NCBI GenBank assembly: GCA_012520455.1
Contig: JAAYOE010000068.1
Coordinates: 1 to 34,281 of the forward strand
Origin: Tissierellia bacterium
GTDB lineage: Bacteria > Bacillota > Clostridia > Tissierellales > Sedimentibacteraceae
Reading direction: 5' to 3'
DNA length: 34,281 bases
Numbering within the stretch: position 1 is the first letter of the stretch; each line of letters starts with the position of its first letter. The position numbers and the translations under genes are program-made. Positions 16,853-24,400 of this stretch are shown here, piece by piece. Under the pieces are notes generated by a model. It worked only from the letters and a program-made list of their open reading frames with translations, was not told the DNA's origin and made no database searches.

Positions 16853-18026
16853 GCCTCCCTTTTATTTTCTCAATCAGGACAGGGAGGATTTCTTTTACAT
16901 CCGCTACTATCCCGTAATTTGCAACCTTGAATATAGGGGCGTCGGGGTCTTGATTTATTGCTATTATGGTATCAATATCCGCAAGCCCTGCCAAATGCTG
17001 GATTGCTCCCGAAATTCCGCAAGCAATATAGATTTTGGGGGCAACTGTTTTACCCGTCTGTCCCACTTGACGGCTGTAGGGCATCCACCCCATGTCAACC
17101 AAGGGCCTTGAAGAGGCCAGGGCTCCGCCCAAAACATCTGCCAATTCCTTGGCAAGCCGGATATTTCCTGCACTTCCTATACCTCTTCCGACACTTACGA
17201 TTATTTCCGCATCAGACAAGCTCTGCCCTTCTGAATTATCTATATTTTTTAGCAGTTTTACAAACCCTTCTATGGGCTTTTTGTGTATCCTGGTAATTTT
17301 ACCCCTTCTTTTATAATCAGGCTCTAAGGGCTTAAAAACTTTAGGTCTTACCGTTGCCATCTGGGGACGGTTATTGGGGCAAATTATTTCAGCCATTAAA
17401 TTCCCTCCAAAGGCAGGTCTTGTCTGGACCAAAAGTCCGCCCTCATCAATACTCAAGCCTGTACAGTCAGCCGTGAGGCCGGTTTTTAAAGACGAAGAAA
17501 TATAGGGTGCTAAGGACCGGCCTTTTGAAGTTGCTCCCACCAACACTATTTCAGGTTTATATTCACTTATAAGGGCTGTCATAGCTTCCCCGTAAATATA
17601 GTCATTGAAGTCATTCAGCCATTCTTCATCCATGACAAGGACTTCGTCGGCACCATGGGCAATTAGCTCATGGGCTAAAAATTCAATATTATGTCCAAAC
17701 AAGACCGATGTGACTTGAGTTTTAAGAAGGGATGACAATTCCCTTGTCTTCCCCAAAAGCTCCGAGGAAACGGTTTTTAATTTACCGTATCTTTGCTCGG
17801 CAAAGACCCATATTCCTTTGTATTGACTTAAGTCTGAACTTTCTCTCTCATCTCTTTTGAAATCTATGGCATCAAATTTGCAACTTTCTGCACAAGCCCC
17901 GCATAGGGTGCATTTTTCCGTAATTACCGCCTTCTTCCCCACAATTTCTATAGCTCCGAAGGGACATGCACCCATGCATGCTTTGCAGCCCACGCATTTA
18001 TCCTTAATAATATTAATACCGGCCAT
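16848..18026 (-). CDS. etfA: Electron transfer flavoprotein alpha subunit with N-terminal ferredoxin domain
   Basis: This 392-residue protein fuses a two-cluster ferredoxin module to EtfA. Cys11, 14, 17 and 21 (CVGCKACMGAC) and Cys39, 42, 45 and 49 (CTLCGACAESC) can hold two [4Fe-4S] clusters. The EtfA part follows from about residue 70. Its FAD-binding C-terminal half includes SVGRGIGSAGNI, RQVGQTGKTVAPKIYIACGI and AINQDPDAPIFKVANYGI. This layout resembles LctC and CarE of Acetobacterium, where the Etf takes part in flavin-based electron bifurcation/confurcation. It overlaps the etfB stop by one base (TAATG), so the two are translationally coupled. The TGA stop lies inside a dispersed repeat. 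Confidence 0.94.
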   Translation of the reverse strand: MAGINIIKDKCVGCKACMGACPFGAIEIVGKKAVITEKCTLCGACAESCKFDAIDFKRDERESSDLSQYKGIWVFAEQRYGKLKTVSSELLGKTRELSSLLKTQVTSVLFGHNIEFLAHELIAHGADEVLVMDEEWLNDFNDYIYGEAMTALISEYKPEIVLVGATSKGRSLAPYISSSLKTGLTADCTGLSIDEGGLLVQTRPAFGGNLMAEIICPNNRPQMATVRPKVFKPLEPDYKRRGKITRIHKKPIEGFVKLLKNIDNSEGQSLSDAEIIVSVGRGIGSAGNIRLAKELADVLGGALASSRPLVDMGWMPYSRQVGQTGKTVAPKIYIACGISGAIQHLAGLADIDTIIAINQDPDAPIFKVANYGIVADVKEILPVLIEKIKGRL

Positions 18027-18820
18027 TACTCCACTTCCATTCTCAAATTTAACAGTATTTCGGACAGCTTACCTGCCTTTTCTTCAAGAGTGCCTTCAAT
18101 AAGGGTGGTGTTCACTTCATGAAGGGGCACGAATACCTTTCTCACCTGGGTAGGTGACCCCTTAAGCCCGGTCCTTTTTTCATCTGCCTTAATACCATCG
18201 AATTCCACAATTTCTATTTTTGATTTTCGGGCAGCCTTCATGCTTTTTATTGACGGAAGCCTGGGCATATTGATTTCTTTCACCACAGTAATCAATGCCG
18301 GGAGTTTTATTAATATTTCCTCATATCCGTCATCGGTTATTTTGAGGCAGTGTATTTCATTGTCCTTGATTTCGATTATCTTGCTGATATCCGTGGCATA
18401 GGCTATGTTTAAAGTCCTTGCAAGGCTTGGCCCCACTTGGGCAGTATCACCGTCCGTTGCCTGCCTGCCGCAAATAATCAAATCAAATTCTCCGATTCTT
18501 TCTATTCCCTTGCTGAGGGTATATGCTGTAGCTAAGGTGTCGGCACCTGCAAATTTCCTGTCAGTCATGAGTATTCCTTTGTCAATTCCTAAAGAAACTG
18601 CTTCCTTCAGCATATCTTCTGCCGAAGGAATACCCATGCTTATACCGTAAATGAAAGCTCCTGTCCTTTCTTTGATGCGGACGGCCTCTTCTATGGCATA
18701 GGTGTCAAAAGGATTTATGATGGCAGGAACATTTTCTCTTATGATGGTGTTTGTTTCCGGGTCGGTTTTTACTTCATTGGTTCCCGGAACCTGCTTTATG
18801 CAAACAATAATTTTCATCAT
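18026..18820 (-). CDS. etfB: Electron transfer flavoprotein beta subunit
   Basis: A 264-residue EtfB with the family opening IIVCIKQVPGTNEVKTDPETN, the segment INPFDTYAIEEAVRIKE, and the nucleotide/flavin loop GRQATDGDTAQVGPSLA. The family signature LPALITVVKEINMPRLPS is near the C-terminus. It dimerises with EtfA and would carry the second flavin, which in bifurcating complexes faces NAD(H). The ATG overlaps the dehydrogenase stop (ATGA), with GGAGGG upstream. A second ATG directly follows the first, so the start may be one codon later. Confidence 0.95.
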   Translation of the reverse strand: MMKIIVCIKQVPGTNEVKTDPETNTIIRENVPAIINPFDTYAIEEAVRIKERTGAFIYGISMGIPSAEDMLKEAVSLGIDKGILMTDRKFAGADTLATAYTLSKGIERIGEFDLIICGRQATDGDTAQVGPSLARTLNIAYATDISKIIEIKDNEIHCLKITDDGYEEILIKLPALITVVKEINMPRLPSIKSMKAARKSKIEIVEFDGIKADEKRTGLKGSPTQVRKVFVPLHEVNTTLIEGTLEEKAGKLSEILLNLRMEVE

Positions 18821-20409
18821 TGGCCCTCCACATATTCAAAAATAGTTCCCCTGTTTAGAATCTGAGAAGGGTCAAATATTTTCTTTAGTTTTCTCATTTC
18901 ATTGATTTCTTCTTCAGTATACATTTTCTTAAGGAAGGGAACCTTTAATTTTCCAACTCCGTGTTCGGCTGACACGGCTCCTCCCATGGCTGCAATTTTT
19001 TCTGCCCAAATAAGAAAGAGCTCCTTTCCTTTCTCATATTCATCCATGTCTTTCGGAATAATGTTTACATGGAGGTGATTATTGCCTATATGGCCGAAAA
19101 TGACCCCGTCAAGTTTGTTTTCTTCCATACCTTCATTATACATTTTCATGACATCCTTCAACTTGTCATCAGGCACTGACATGTCGGTACCTAATTTGGT
19201 TATCCCGGCATTTAATTTTTTTATTTGGTCTATTTCTAAGTTTACACATTCCGGACATGCATGCCTGAAATCATGGAGCTTTTCAAGGTTTATGGGATTA
19301 TAGGCAACCCATGTTTCTTCCTCGTCTCCCCCCAAGGCATTTATAACATCTCCCAACTTTTCAACTTCTGCCCATACTAGCTCATTTGAATCACTTTCTA
19401 TTTCAATATAAACCGCTGTGTGGCAGGTGTCCTTGAGCTCCTGGATATTTGAGAAGGCGGAAGTCTTTTGCCGGTCTCTCAGCATCTTTAGCGCCTTATG
19501 AGAGAAAAACTCTATTGCGGAAGGATTTATATTTAAGTTGATATCAGCTATCTTAATCTCATGTCTCAGTGCCCTTACCAAATCCAAGGCCTTATCTTCA
19601 TCCGGCATAAAAATTGTAAGCCCCCAGATTACATCAAAGGTTTTATTAAGCTCAATTTCAATTTCGCTTATGATTCCTAAGGTGCCGTCTGACCCTATGA
19701 ATAAATCAATCATGTCCATACCGGGCTTATTGTAGTAACCGGAAGTATTCTTCTTCACATGGGGCATTTTGTATTTGGGAAGTTTGCCTTTTATTTCTCT
19801 TCCGCCTTCCGTAATCAGGGAAAATTCATCATCCTTAGCAAGGTATTGCCCCCTCTTTAAAACTAAGACGTCCCCGTCTGCCAAAACAAGCCTGAGCCCC
19901 GTAATGTGGTCACGGGCTGACCCGTATTTGTAGCTTCTGGCACCGGATGCATTGCATGAAGCTATACCTCCCATTGATGCAGAGGTTTCCGTAGGGTCGG
20001 TGGAATAAAACCACCTGCCTTTTTCCATGAATTTAAGAGCATTTATTGATTCTTTATCCCACTCGGCTGCAACAAATGATTTATTGGCTATATATTTTCT
20101 CAGGTCGGACAGGAGGACTCCCGGTTGAACCGTCAGGAAAAACCTGTCTTCCTTTTCATCATATCTTGCCCCTGTAACCTTGTTCATTTTGCTTAAATTT
20201 ATTATGTGTCCCCCATATGGAACCGCGGAAGCCGCAAGACCTGTTCTTGCTCCCTGGCTGGTAATCGGAATGTTTTTGCGGGACATTTCTTTAACACTGT
20301 TGATTATTTCAGCCTCTGTTTTCGGGAAAACTATGCTTTCGGCCCTTCCGACCTGCCTTGATTCATCTCTTAAATATTCACCATATATTTGATTAAACTT
20401 AATGTCCAT
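18817..20409 (-). CDS. FAD-binding 2-hydroxyacid dehydrogenase (GlcD/LctD-like)
   Basis: ATG 20409 follows AGGGTGG and gives 530 residues; the track's GTG at 20466 has no ribosome site. The FAD_binding_4 half shows ITSQGARTGL, TVQPGVLLSDLR, ASMGGIASCNASGARSYKYG and FIGSDGTLGIISEIEIE. The FAD-oxidase C half ends in GHIGNNHLHVN, AMGGAVSAEHGVGK and KKIFDPSQILN. It is the first gene of the unit with etfB and etfA. In Acetobacterium the corresponding lctBCD complex oxidises lactate with NAD+ while consuming reduced ferredoxin. D-lactate is therefore the leading substrate guess, with glycolate or 2-hydroxyglutarate possible. At 530 residues it is longer than the ~470 usual, with extra sequence in the middle. 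Confidence 0.87.
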   Translation of the reverse strand: MDIKFNQIYGEYLRDESRQVGRAESIVFPKTEAEIINSVKEMSRKNIPITSQGARTGLAASAVPYGGHIINLSKMNKVTGARYDEKEDRFFLTVQPGVLLSDLRKYIANKSFVAAEWDKESINALKFMEKGRWFYSTDPTETSASMGGIASCNASGARSYKYGSARDHITGLRLVLADGDVLVLKRGQYLAKDDEFSLITEGGREIKGKLPKYKMPHVKKNTSGYYNKPGMDMIDLFIGSDGTLGIISEIEIELNKTFDVIWGLTIFMPDEDKALDLVRALRHEIKIADINLNINPSAIEFFSHKALKMLRDRQKTSAFSNIQELKDTCHTAVYIEIESDSNELVWAEVEKLGDVINALGGDEEETWVAYNPINLEKLHDFRHACPECVNLEIDQIKKLNAGITKLGTDMSVPDDKLKDVMKMYNEGMEENKLDGVIFGHIGNNHLHVNIIPKDMDEYEKGKELFLIWAEKIAAMGGAVSAEHGVGKLKVPFLKKMYTEEEINEMRKLKKIFDPSQILNRGTIFEYVEGQ

Positions 20410-20483
20410 CTTCCACCCTGCTTCCTTTTTGGTGCTCTTTTTATCTTTTAAGGAATAACTTATCACATATTATCATTATAATC

Positions 20484-20511
20484 AATATAAAAAAGAGGAC
20501 TAAGTCCTCTT
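20484..20511 (-). terminator. Terminator of the GNAT-threonine aldolase unit
   Basis: Minus-strand hairpin AAGAGGAC/GTCCTCTT with a TTA loop followed by TTTTATATT. It lies about 250 nt past the aldolase stop, so the intervening repeats would be transcribed in its 3' untranslated region. Confidence 0.85.
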
Positions 20512-20532
20512 ATTAATGATAAAAACTATTAT

Positions 20533-20735
20533 GTCATCCCGAGCTTATATGAAGGATCTCAAAAATTATCATCCTGAACGTACGCGAAGGATCTCATGAG
20601 ATTCTTCGAGCTAAAGCTCTCAGAATGACAGTTTCTGAGTTATTCATAGCAATGACAGTTTATGAGTCATTCATAACAATAACACTTTGCGGATATTTAC
20701 AGTGAAGACACTGATGATTTTTTCATAGCAGTTAC
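20533..20735. repeat. Dispersed repeat, copy D (compound and expanded)
   Basis: A partial left arm (GTCATCCCGAGC..GAAGGATCTCA) is followed by a complete element (ATCATCCTGAACG..AGAATGACA). Then come a canonical TTATTCATAGCAATGACA module and two or three increasingly decayed ones, fading out near 20735. It is the longest copy in the window. Confidence 0.85.
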
Positions 20736-20764
20736 GCTGCACCCTATTATAACAAAGATTAAAA

Positions 20765-21793
20765 CTATTTTAATATCAATTCTTTCATGCAAGCTATGAC
20801 GTAGTCAATATCTTCTTTTGATATGCCAATGTGGGTTACGAACCGGTATTCGCCGCCTTCAAGGCCGTTAATTTTGATGTTTTTCTCGTACAATTTCTCA
20901 ACAAGGACACTTTCTTTTATTATATCTTCTCCTAATTCAAAGAAAACCATGTCAATGTCTAACCTGTCTCTTTTCACCTTAACTCCGGGAAGCTTTGAAA
21001 GTTCATCAGCCAAGTATTTAGCATTCTCGTGGTCTTCGATCAGCCTTCCGGTCATTTTTTCCAATGCTATGATTCCTGCGGCAGCCAATATGCCTATCTG
21101 CCTCATGCCTCCACCCAAGAGCTTTCTGTTTTTTCTTGCCCTGTCAATGAATTCCTTGCTCCCTGCAAGCATTGATCCGGCAGGTGCAGCTAATCCCTTT
21201 GATAAGCAAAACATCACGGAATCGGCGCAGGCGGCAATTTCTTTTGCATCTACACCCAAGGCTAAAGCTGCGTTGAAGATTCTTGCCCCGTCCATGTGGA
21301 CCGGAATGGAATGCTTTTCTGCAATTTGTTTTATTTCCTTCAATATGTCAAGGGGTACCACTGCCCCGCAGCCATGAGCATTTTCAACACATATGAGTCC
21401 TGTTTCCGGTTCATGTATATCATCAGGCCTTATGGCTTTCAAAACATCTTCCGGAGCCATAACGCCATTTACTGTTTCAAGGGTCCTTAACTGGACTCCT
21501 GAAATAACTGCGGAAGCTCCTACTTCATGGAGGACTATGTGGTTGTCTTTCCCCACTATTACTTCATTCCCTCTTCTTGTATGGGTCATGATTGCCAATT
21601 GATTGCCGAATGTACCGCTGGGTACGAAGAGGGCTGCTTCTTTCCCTGCCCTTTCGGCGGCAAGCTGCTCCAATTTGTTGACAGTGGGGTCATCCCCGTA
21701 AACATCATCTCCAACTTCCGCATTGGCAATGGCTTGTCTCATCTCATCGGTCGGCATTGTCACCGTATCGCTTCTTAAGTCAATAAATCTCAT
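20765..21793 (-). CDS. ltaE: Low-specificity L-threonine aldolase
   Basis: A fold-type I PLP enzyme splitting L-threonine/allo-threonine into glycine and acetaldehyde. The start is ATG 21793, with AAGGTGG 5 nt upstream; the track's GTG at 21802 lies within that ribosome site. The 342 residues begin MRFIDLRSDTVTMP, the family hallmark, followed by GDDVYGDDPTVNKLE. VPSGTFGNQLAI, ENAHGCGAVVPL and HMDGARIFNAA line the cofactor site, and the PLP lysine is in CLSKGLAAPAGS. It lies 44 bp after the GNAT gene and probably shares its promoter. It suggests threonine catabolism or glycine supply in an amino-acid-fermenting anaerobe. Confidence 0.95.
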   Translation of the reverse strand: MRFIDLRSDTVTMPTDEMRQAIANAEVGDDVYGDDPTVNKLEQLAAERAGKEAALFVPSGTFGNQLAIMTHTRRGNEVIVGKDNHIVLHEVGASAVISGVQLRTLETVNGVMAPEDVLKAIRPDDIHEPETGLICVENAHGCGAVVPLDILKEIKQIAEKHSIPVHMDGARIFNAALALGVDAKEIAACADSVMFCLSKGLAAPAGSMLAGSKEFIDRARKNRKLLGGGMRQIGILAAAGIIALEKMTGRLIEDHENAKYLADELSKLPGVKVKRDRLDIDMVFFELGEDIIKESVLVEKLYEKNIKINGLEGGEYRFVTHIGISKEDIDYVIACMKELILK

Positions 21794-21837
21794 TTTTACC
21801 ACCTTCTTAATTTGATTTTTGTTATATGTGTGATTCC

Positions 21838-22401
21838 TTATGGTTGGATGAAACTGTCTTCATATATTGCAAAGTGAACATGATCTTCCCATTTTCCATT
21901 GATTTCAAGGTACCTTTTCGAATAACCTTCCTCCTCGAAATTCAACTTTTTCATCACTTTAAGGGACCTGATGTTTCGGGGTACCACATTTGCTTCGATT
22001 CTATGGAGGCCGTATTCACTGAACATGACATCCACTACTTTTTTGATGGCTTCCGTCATGTATCCCTTGTTGATTTCCTCGCAATCTAACTTATAGCCCA
22101 TATAGCAGGACTTAAAGTTCCCCATGACTATATTGCTTATGCATATATTGCCTATCAGCTTATTATCTTCCTTTTTAAAAATCCAGAACCTTATGAGCTT
22201 TCTTCTTTTAAAAAGCTGGTATTCATCCCTCAGCTGCCTTTTCTGGTATGCCAGGGTATAGAAATCCCGGGGTCGTTTGGGCTCCCACTCCTTCAAAAAA
22301 TTATGGTTCCTTTTATAGTAGTCCAAAACCTGCCTGCAATAATTAGGTTTCAGAATCTTTAAATATAACCTGTCCGTTTCATATATGGTTTGTCTGTACA
22401 T
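21838..22401 (-). CDS. GNAT N-acetyltransferase, RimJ/RimL-like
   Basis: A 187-residue single-domain GNAT protein. The N-terminus (YETDRLYLKILKP) and the N-terminal WEPKRP segment are typical of the RimJ/RimL group (Acetyltransf_3). The body has a GNICISNIVMGNF strand, then YKLDCEEINKGYMTEAIKKVV, which corresponds to the acetyl-CoA-binding motif A region. HRIEANVVPRNIRSLKVMKKLNF is the characteristic motif B. Relatives acetylate ribosomal protein N-termini, aminoacyl groups or small amines. The substrate is not readable. It heads the unit with ltaE, has its own promoter and an AAGGGGA ribosome site, and starts at ATG. Confidence 0.9.
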   Translation of the reverse strand: MYRQTIYETDRLYLKILKPNYCRQVLDYYKRNHNFLKEWEPKRPRDFYTLAYQKRQLRDEYQLFKRRKLIRFWIFKKEDNKLIGNICISNIVMGNFKSCYMGYKLDCEEINKGYMTEAIKKVVDVMFSEYGLHRIEANVVPRNIRSLKVMKKLNFEEEGYSKRYLEINGKWEDHVHFAIYEDSFIQP

Positions 22402-22429
22402 AGTAAATCCCCTTAAGATCTGTCATTTA

Positions 22430-22458
22430 ATTTTATTATCCTTTATACATTTAGTCAA
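22430..22458 (-). promoter_or_regulatory. Promoter of the GNAT-ltaE unit
   Basis: TTGACT (22453-22458), 17-nt spacer, TAAAAT (22430-22435) on the minus strand, in the divergent region with the MFS gene. Confidence 0.7.
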
Positions 22459-22468
22459 CTTATTTCAC

Positions 22469-22497
22469 TTTACCTCAAATCATTTATATGGTAGTAT
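22469..22497 (+). promoter_or_regulatory. Weak candidate promoter of the MFS gene
   Basis: TTTACC (22469-22474), 17-nt spacer, TAGTAT (22492-22497). Each box matches consensus at only four positions. Confidence 0.4.
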
Positions 22498-22544
22498 GAT
22501 TATTATCCTTATTGAAGGACATGCTTTTAAAGGAGATATATCAC

Positions 22545-23696
22545 TTGAAGCCTAATAAAAATATATTCTTGATATTTACTTTATTTTACATATATTTTAT
22601 AATAGCACTTTTTGAAAGCTCCAGAGGCAACTTTGTTCCCTTTTTCTTGGAAGAATTCCGCATAAATAATGCCCAAATGAGCTTAGTGCTGACATTTAAC
22701 ACGATAGGCGCCATAATAGGAAGCTTTTTCGCCGGACACCTATGTGAAAAATACGGACATAAGTTTGTTTTTTTCTTAGGGGCTTTGATTTCAACCGGGG
22801 CTGTATTAATTGCTCCCTTTGCTTCCAATATATTTTTGCTGGTACTGTTTAATTTTTTGTTTGGAGCGGGAAGGCAGTTATGGGCGGTTTCCATTGACTC
22901 GGTCATCCCTGTCCTGTCTGTGGGTTTTGAATCCATTTTAATGAATTTAACCCATTTCATGTACGGCCTGGGAAGCCTGACCGGCCAGAGCCTGTATGGG
23001 TCTCTCTTAGAATATGGACTGCATTGGAGAAAAATCTATCTATATCTGGGTGTTTTCTTTGTTGCATCTGCAGTCCTCACCTTGCTTGTAAAGGTGCCGG
23101 GAATTACAATCAGTGTCAACAGGGAGGAAAAAAGGAGAGAATTGTTCAAGAATCCCTTGGTTTACCTCTTTGTAGGAGCCGTCACATTTTCATTCTTGGG
23201 CGAAGCCGTTATATACACATGGTTTATCAGCTACATGAGGATTTCCTATGGTTTTAATCCTGCCCTGGCTGCAAAATATGCCGGCGTATATTATTTGTTG
23301 TTCGCCCTGGGCAGGCTTGCGGGAGGTTTCATACTTAACAAAACAGGCAACGTAAAAGGTCTCAAGCTTTATTTGTTGTCGGGTGCTTTTTGCATATTAA
23401 CCGGTCTTTTGCTGAGGGATAAGGGGCTCATGATAATAGCCGGGTCAGGATTCTTTGTATCCGTTGTTTTCCCCACCCTTATGGTTGTTACTAATGCTGT
23501 GTTCAAAGAATCCGCTTCATTTGCTATCGGAATGATAACAACATTAGGCAATATTTTGTTTGTGGTCTTCTTTAACATCACCGGTGTCCTCAATGACTTG
23601 GCAGGAACTTATGCGGCATTTTTCATTGCACCTGCTTCTTTTATCATATGCTACGGGATTATGGCAATGATAGATAAAAGAACTGCAAAGTCGTAA
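22545..23696 (+). CDS. Major facilitator superfamily transporter
   Basis: The track opens at TTG 22512, but TTG 22545 is better placed, 9 nt after AAAGGAG, giving 383 residues starting MKPNKNIFLIFTLF. About 12 hydrophobic segments are visible in two halves. The MFS loop 2-3 signature appears as GHLCEKYGHKFVFFLGAL, and a second copy is weaker in the C half (GRLAGGFILNKTGNVKG). The ESSRGNFVPFFLEEF start of TM1 resembles the sugar/FucP-like branch, but specificity is not determinable. It is flanked by a terminator and has no adjacent catabolic gene. The protein ends at TAA next to a 14-nt tandem duplication (AAAGTCGTAATAAA twice). Confidence 0.85.
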   Translation: MKPNKNIFLIFTLFYIYFIIALFESSRGNFVPFFLEEFRINNAQMSLVLTFNTIGAIIGSFFAGHLCEKYGHKFVFFLGALISTGAVLIAPFASNIFLLVLFNFLFGAGRQLWAVSIDSVIPVLSVGFESILMNLTHFMYGLGSLTGQSLYGSLLEYGLHWRKIYLYLGVFFVASAVLTLLVKVPGITISVNREEKRRELFKNPLVYLFVGAVTFSFLGEAVIYTWFISYMRISYGFNPALAAKYAGVYYLLFALGRLAGGFILNKTGNVKGLKLYLLSGAFCILTGLLLRDKGLMIIAGSGFFVSVVFPTLMVVTNAVFKESASFAIGMITTLGNILFVVFFNITGVLNDLAGTYAAFFIAPASFIICYGIMAMIDKRTAKS

Positions 23697-23712
23697 TAAA
23701 AAAGTCGTAATA

Positions 23713-23736
23713 AAGAGGTATGTGCCCATACCTCTT
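23713..23736. terminator. Bidirectional terminator hairpin between MFS and zinc-ribbon genes
   Basis: AAGAGGTATG pairs with CATACCTCTT around TGCC. It overlaps the stop codon of the convergent gene. The AAAGAGGTATGTGCCC side recurs near 33290 with one change. Confidence 0.75.
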
Positions 23737-24400
23737 ATACATGCAGCCTTCTTTTTATCTCCGCTATAAGCCTTTTATCCTCAAAAATTATTATTGTTGC
23801 CAGTGAAATGACACTTATGGATATACATATGATCGAAGGATACAAAACATCCAACAAACCGGTTATGATGAAAATTATGGGGACTATCCCAAACAAGCCG
23901 TCAATTATTATGTAAAGTATGTAGTCTTCTATGTAGAGTTTTATGATTTTTGAAATAAGGGCCATGGATATCATTGCAGCCACACACACCAAGGGAATCA
24001 CATAGTTAATGGACCAGCCCTTCCAACCGGTCAGAAAATCCCATAATAAGACTGTGACGGATATGGTCATTACCTGGTATACTATGTTTTTGGGTATGTT
24101 TTTACGTTTGTTAATAAGGTTGATGAGACTTGCCCAGGCTGAACCAAGCCCTCCCAATACAAACAAGGACCAAGCCCCCCTGCCGGGCAGGAGAATATTT
24201 AGGGCAAGGGATACAGTGGCAACTATTATTGATATTAAAAGCATTATCTTCAAAAACCAGGAATGCTCCCTATATACAAAGGAGATCTTTGGAAAAACTT
24301 CATCCTGGTACTCATCCCCACTAAGCCTATCCTGACACAAGGGACAGAGCTTTCTTTTTCCAACCACGCTGACCTTACAGCTTTTGCAATATTTCATCAC
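23735..24400 (-). CDS. Zinc-ribbon membrane protein (DUF6320-like)
   Basis: A 221-residue protein. The N-terminus is a treble-clef/zinc-ribbon with two CxxC pairs (YCKSCKVS and LCPLCQDR). After a short linker come about six predicted membrane helices, from WFLKIMLLISIIVATVSLAL to the end, with a basic C-terminal tail (KRLIAEIKRRLHV). I associate this arrangement with the uncharacterised DUF6320 family from memory. Its ATG overlaps the end of the acyltransferase-like gene (ATGA), so it is translated with it. A role as a membrane partner for the upstream two enzymes is inference; no catalytic residues are evident. Confidence 0.75.
   Translation of the reverse strand: MMKYCKSCKVSVVGKRKLCPLCQDRLSGDEYQDEVFPKISFVYREHSWFLKIMLLISIIVATVSLALNILLPGRGAWSLFVLGGLGSAWASLINLINKRKNIPKNIVYQVMTISVTVLLWDFLTGWKGWSINYVIPLVCVAAMISMALISKIIKLYIEDYILYIIIDGLFGIVPIIFIITGLLDVLYPSIICISISVISLATIIIFEDKRLIAEIKRRLHV

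Noticed and set aside
20460-20500. TATAAT-like sequence as promoter of the FAD dehydrogenase-etf unit
   Set aside because: TATAAT occurs at the right distance, but the -35 position (TTAGTC) matches poorly and overlaps the upstream terminator; not strong enough to annotate.
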